This document shows positions 60,170 to 64,000 of a stretch of 64,000 nucleotides of DNA, one piece after another; within the stretch, counting starts at the first letter, position 1; each line of letters opens with the position of its first letter. Source of the DNA: Phalacrocorax aristotelis (lineage: Eukaryota > Chordata > Aves > Suliformes > Phalacrocoracidae); assembly GCF_949628215.1 (NCBI RefSeq), contig NC_134283.1, positions 5,821,610 through 5,885,609 of the forward strand, in the 5' to 3' direction. The translations under genes were made by a program, and so were the position numbers. The notes below the pieces were generated by a model that made no database searches, had not been told where the DNA came from, and saw only the letters and a program-made list of their open reading frames with translations.

Positions 60170-63100
60170 GTGAGTGGCGGCCGGGGGGGCGGCGGGAGAG
60201 CGGCCCGGTTCTGCGAGGAGCCCTCGCTCCCTCTGTCAGGGCTCCCGGGAGGGGACGAGGGTGGGCTGCTGCAGCAGCCGGGAGCGCTGGGGGGACCCCC
60301 TGCCGCGCCGCGATGTCCCGGGACTCGCACCCCCGCCGCCGGCCCCCGCTCCGCAGAAGCGCCTCGCAGCGAGGCGGGCCCGAACGCCGTGGCTGTCCGG
60401 GCGGAGTGGGGTGCTGCACCCCGGCGCCGCGCTGGCCTCGGGCGGGCCGTCTTCCCTCGCTGGCGCAGGGGCGGCCCTGGGGGAGCCGGGGAGAAGCAGC
60501 GCAAGATGGCTGAAGCCTTGCAAGGGCTTACGGCTGCGGGGGGCAATTCGTCCCGGCTTGCTTCTGGCAGCGCGGGTTCCACCTGCCCCTATCCCGGTGC
60601 TGACATTCTCCCAGCTCCTCCCCCCACGAGGAGCTGGGTCATCGCCGTTACTTGGCGGAAAACCTTTAACCTCCTCTCTCCCCATGCTGCAGCTTTTCAG
60701 CGAAGTGGCCCTGTCCCGTTCTGGCCCCAGCCGCAGGCTTCACTGAGTGGGCCGAGAGCGGAGAAAACAAACTTGACAGAAAAAAAAAGTGGATAGCTTT
60801 TCCTGGGACCGTCGTGCTGAAACAGCTCGTTGGCAGCCCCGGGGAGCATCAGCAGCGGGGACAGGTGGAGGCAGGCCGGCAGCAGCCCCAGCAGTTAGGC
60901 TGGCGTGGGCTGCCAGCAAAGCCGAGCTGGACCTTCAGGGCCCGTTTGGTGCTAAAGGAGCCTGGCTTGGTCTGAGCAGCGCGTGTGCAGTGTAGCTGCA
61001 GGAGTGTTAGGGCAGGAGGTGCTTGGTGTGATTTAGCACTTCTGTAGGTAATTCTGAAAGTGTCTGCTGCTGCTGCAGGTCTCCTTGAGTGAAAGTTAGC
61101 CACAGAAGTCTGAAAAACAGAATCTGTGATACTTTAGAGGACAGGAATGTTGGAAAGATAGAAGAGGAGGAGAGTATGCTATAAAAGTAATGACTGCCAA
61201 TAAGAAGAGATCATAAATTTCCTTCCAGATAGTCTTTTAACCTATCGTTTTAACTGTCTTCTGCTACAAGTGAACAAAATAACATTTATTAGTTATTTGC
61301 AAACTGAGTCAAAAGCTAAGCTTTTTTCACTATTCTAATTGTTAATATGCGTGTTGTTTGTTTTTTTTTTTTTTATAGATACAACTTGAAGCAATAACCT
61401 AAATTATGCTTTTGGTTTAGGCAGAGAAGAAAAATTTTGCATGCCTCTGTGGAGGTGTGAGTTTTCCTTTACTCTTGAAGCATATATATATGAAATACTC
61501 AATAGAGGCAGGCTAGACTAAGTGAAGGTCTGAATTTAGAATGTGCTAGTTAAGCGAAACCAAAGTCATGTTGAAATGAATGAAGCTAGAGTATTTAGCT
61601 GCTCTTCTGAAAAAGAATGCTCACAGAAGAGATCTGGTGTGCTTTGACATCTCGTGTTCATTGAATTTGTGTTACTTAATGGGCTGATCACATACGCTCA
61701 AAGTTCAAATTTTGAGATTATTTATTAACTCTTTTTAATTTGACCTTTACTTTATTTGCAGTGGGGTTTGTTACATGGTTAGCAGTTCTCATTTTTCACT
61801 TTTTTGTCCTATGAGACGCTTAGGTGCTCTTCTAACTATTGAGAGCATTTTACTGCTCTGTTCCAAACTGATCATGGAAGTCTTCTGTTTTTCTTTTTTT
61901 TAACCTTGCTTTATAAATAAAACTTATATTATGATCCTACATAGAAAGATATTGGTTGGCTTCTTTGATGTGCAATGTCACAAATGTTCAGCTTGGGCTT
62001 GAGATTCTGTGTCATTCTCCGTTCTTACGGTTCATTACTCATTTCCAGTGAAATTCCTATGGATTTAATGTCTAAAATGATTTAAGACTAATTATTTATT
62101 CTGTTCATTAGAACGTGTCCTGAGAGATTTTTATAGGCATAAACAATGTAAGCTGAAATTGTCTGTGTTTTCTGAGTGATAATTCATGGAGAAATACTTT
62201 AAATTTGTGTTTTGGCAAAAAAAATTGTGTACTGTACTTGCAGAAACATGCATTGCTCTACTATATAGAGGCCTATAAAACTTAGGCCATCTTGAACGAC
62301 AAACCATTTCATCTGCTTCTCTTACATGTGTTCAGATGTAAATATGAGGATCACTACAACTGAAACAGCTGAAAATTTCACTGACCTACAGTGGAAAGAC
62401 CTTAGCAGGTCTAGTGTGAGAACTTCTGTTTTCCTTCATCTAAAAGTTTAGAAAATATACAAGGGTGTGCAGAAGTGTAGTTTCTCCAGTGGGTGTAAGG
62501 ATCCAGCTTAAAGGAAGAGCCTGAGCTAACTCTGAACTCAAAAGGAAGGTCCAGCTGTACTATGCTGGCACTAATCACCCAGGGAGCTCTAAGAAGTTAT
62601 GTTCTCCAGCATCTGGAACATCCCGTGCCTGATTGAATAGGTGCTACAAGTGAAAATGAAAAATAAATTATTGTTTTAAGAAAAGAGGGCGTAGGGAAGG
62701 TGAGGGAAAGCAAGTATCTGTGGGGAAACAATGGAAATGAGAGAACAGACAAAGCAGGCTGATAATGCTCAGAGTAAGAAAAGTTCCAGGTAAAATGGTA
62801 GTAAGAAAAATGTTGCCTGTTTCAATTACTGCTTTTGAAATTTTCTATATGACTTTATAAAAAGAATTACTTCTGATAAAAGTTAGCACAAGCTGCCCTG
62901 AATATTGCAGATCTAAAATATGTGTAGAACTGTAAGACTGCTGTGAAAAGACTTAACGGGGTCTTAAGTAAGCTTATTTTAAAACTACACGTAGTAACTG
63001 TAATAGTAGTGTTCTTCTCACAGTAACGGTATTAACAGAGAGCAAATTCCCTTAAGTAACTGTTGCCTGTATGAGTCGCCTTATTAATTTGCCCCAATTT

Positions 63101-63792
63101 TACACAGAGCTATGACAACACTAAACAGGGAGAAATAGATTCTATAGGAAACGTCATGGGGAGGGAGGGGGATCAGCCACCCTTGTTAGCTAGGTTGCAA
63201 CGTTTTTACTTCAGCTGATGGCTCTGTTTAAGTATTTTGAATGAGATGCTTTAACACTGACACTGTTCCTAGTGAGTCGTCAACGCTGGCCTTCCCAGGA
63301 ATAATAAAGTGGTTTTTCGAAACAAACATCACATATGCTTGAAAAGCCACTAAGCTATAATAGAAATGCATAACTATGAGTAAAGTACACGTGCGTTAGA
63401 TTTATACTTTTGTTTGATGTAGAACTACTCCTTTTGTTCCTGTACTTACCAGTCTCTAGATGACTGCACAGGAACTAGCGCAGGAACTCTTAACAGAACC
63501 TCTGGTGAGCTCCTACTGTGTCACTGAGCATGCCAGGAGCAGAACAAAATGCTTCTGTAAATTGCATTTGCCATTTAAAATATTTTCCAAGAAAAAGGAA
63601 CAAAGCTAACTTCAGTAAAGAAATGCCATAGTTTAAGCCTGCAAACGTGTTATTGTATTTAAGTGAGCAACATGTCGCTTATTTCTGAAATACCAAGTTT
63701 GTTTCATTTTAGCCCGCAAATTCACAGACAAGCATGAATGGATATCAGTTGAAAATGGCATTGGAACAGTAGGAATCAGCAATTTTGCACAG
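60046..63792 (+). CDS. GCSH: GCSH, glycine cleavage system H protein (5' part, exons 1-2)
   Basis: The H protein is the mitochondrial lipoyl carrier of the glycine cleavage system. It shuttles the aminomethyl group between the P, T and L proteins and also donates lipoate to other enzymes. Exon 1 (60046-60169) encodes an Arg-rich, acid-free mitochondrial targeting sequence, [20 protein letters not shown] onward. Exon 2 (63713-63792) encodes [20 protein letters not shown] and GISNFAQ, the conserved N terminus of the mature protein. The phase 1 junction fits. 68 of about 170 residues are visible. The lipoylated lysine lies in a later exon outside the window. The gene is in the same orientation as PKD1L2, whose poly(A) signal is 335 bp upstream of the ATG. 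Confidence 0.96.
60170..63712 (+). other. GCSH: GCSH intron 1
   Basis: 3.5 kb. Its first 450 bp belong to the CpG island and the rest is AT-rich, with a poly-T run near 61360-61375. No exon, RNA gene or recognised repeat family was found. Confidence 0.65.
63713..63792 (+). CDS. GCSH: GCSH exon 2: start of mature H protein
   Basis: 80 nt between acceptor CATTTTAG and donor ACAG/GTATTG. It encodes [20 protein letters not shown] and GISNFAQ. Confidence 0.97.
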
Positions 63793-64000
63793 GTATTGAT
63801 CCCTCCCCCCTTACCAAAGTCTGCAATATTTATCTAGGCATATGTGCCGTTGTCCTTGCTCTTTGGACAGTTACTCGGTTTTATTGTTCTAATTGCATAC
63901 GCTATACACTGAGCGCGATTTCTGGACTTGGATCTATAGCATTCTTTGAAGTGAGTGATGCTTTAGCATATTGATAAATTCTTAATCACTTCAGATTGAG
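63793..64000 (+). other. GCSH: GCSH intron 2 (partial)
   Basis: Begins with the exon 2 donor GTATTG and runs to the window edge. Nothing is recognised. Confidence 0.7.

Larger units (their letters stand above)
59740..60620 (+). promoter_or_regulatory. GCSH: CpG island, GCSH promoter and 5' end
   Basis: Very GC- and CpG-rich, in sharp contrast to the AT-rich flanks. It contains GC boxes, an E2F-like TTCCCGCCAA at 59752-59761 and YY1-like motifs at 59777-59787, 60042-60051 and 60502-60512. It covers GCSH exon 1. The many open frames on both strands here result from low stop frequency in GC-rich DNA. Island status fits a housekeeping gene. Confidence 0.88.

Noticed and set aside
59636-60796. 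Long open frames on both strands in the CpG island (149-249 codons)
   Set aside because: GC-rich DNA has few stop codons; the Pro/Arg/Ala/Gly-rich products overlap one another and GCSH exon 1.
1-64000. CRISPR arrays, bacterial operons, tRNA or rRNA genes
   Set aside because: No regular repeat-spacer structure or RNA-gene hallmark was seen; this is vertebrate intron-exon sequence.

Overview
The window is vertebrate genomic DNA, most probably from a bird. It holds intron-rich genes in a compact arrangement (42 recognisable PKD1L2 coding exons in about 42 kb), three CR1-type LINE fragments typical of sauropsids, and the gene order BCO1 - PKD1L2 - GCSH known from human 16q23 and chicken. The visible BCO1 protein is close to what I remember of the chicken protein but differs at several residues, so I do not name the species. 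All exon boundaries were worked out by hand from splice sites, reading phase and family motifs. No transcript or database was consulted.

Layout. Positions 1-6932, minus strand: the first four coding exons of BCO1 (beta-carotene 15,15'-oxygenase 1), running off the left edge after residue 157. Its likely promoter lies at about 6933-7100 and contains a DR1 nuclear-receptor-like site. Positions 7100-17265: a 10 kb gene-free AT-rich interval between the divergent BCO1 and PKD1L2 genes, with one degenerate CA/TA microsatellite. Positions 17266-59467, plus strand: PKD1L2 (polycystin-1-like 2), apparently complete, with signal peptide, C-type lectin domain, galactose-binding (SUEL) lectin domain, PKD domain, REJ-like region, GAIN/GPS autocleavage site, PLAT domain and an eleven-segment polycystin channel body. 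The conceptual product is 2,440 residues. Its poly(A) signal is at 59706. Positions 59740-60620: a CpG island. From 60046, plus strand: GCSH (glycine cleavage system H protein), exons 1 and 2 only, running off the right edge.

The three genes are neighbours by conserved synteny and are not known to act in one pathway. BCO1 makes retinal from carotene, PKD1L2 is a large cleaved membrane protein of the polycystin family, and GCSH is a mitochondrial lipoyl carrier.

The most notable observations concern PKD1L2 splicing. Two introns start with GC instead of GT (after exons 19 and 28), which the reading frame requires. At exon 9 the strongest GT donor breaks the frame, and only a donor 4 nt downstream, or an unseen exon, keeps the protein open. 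I found no wholly new biological system. The window looks like a conserved, ordinary vertebrate locus with interesting splice and promoter details.
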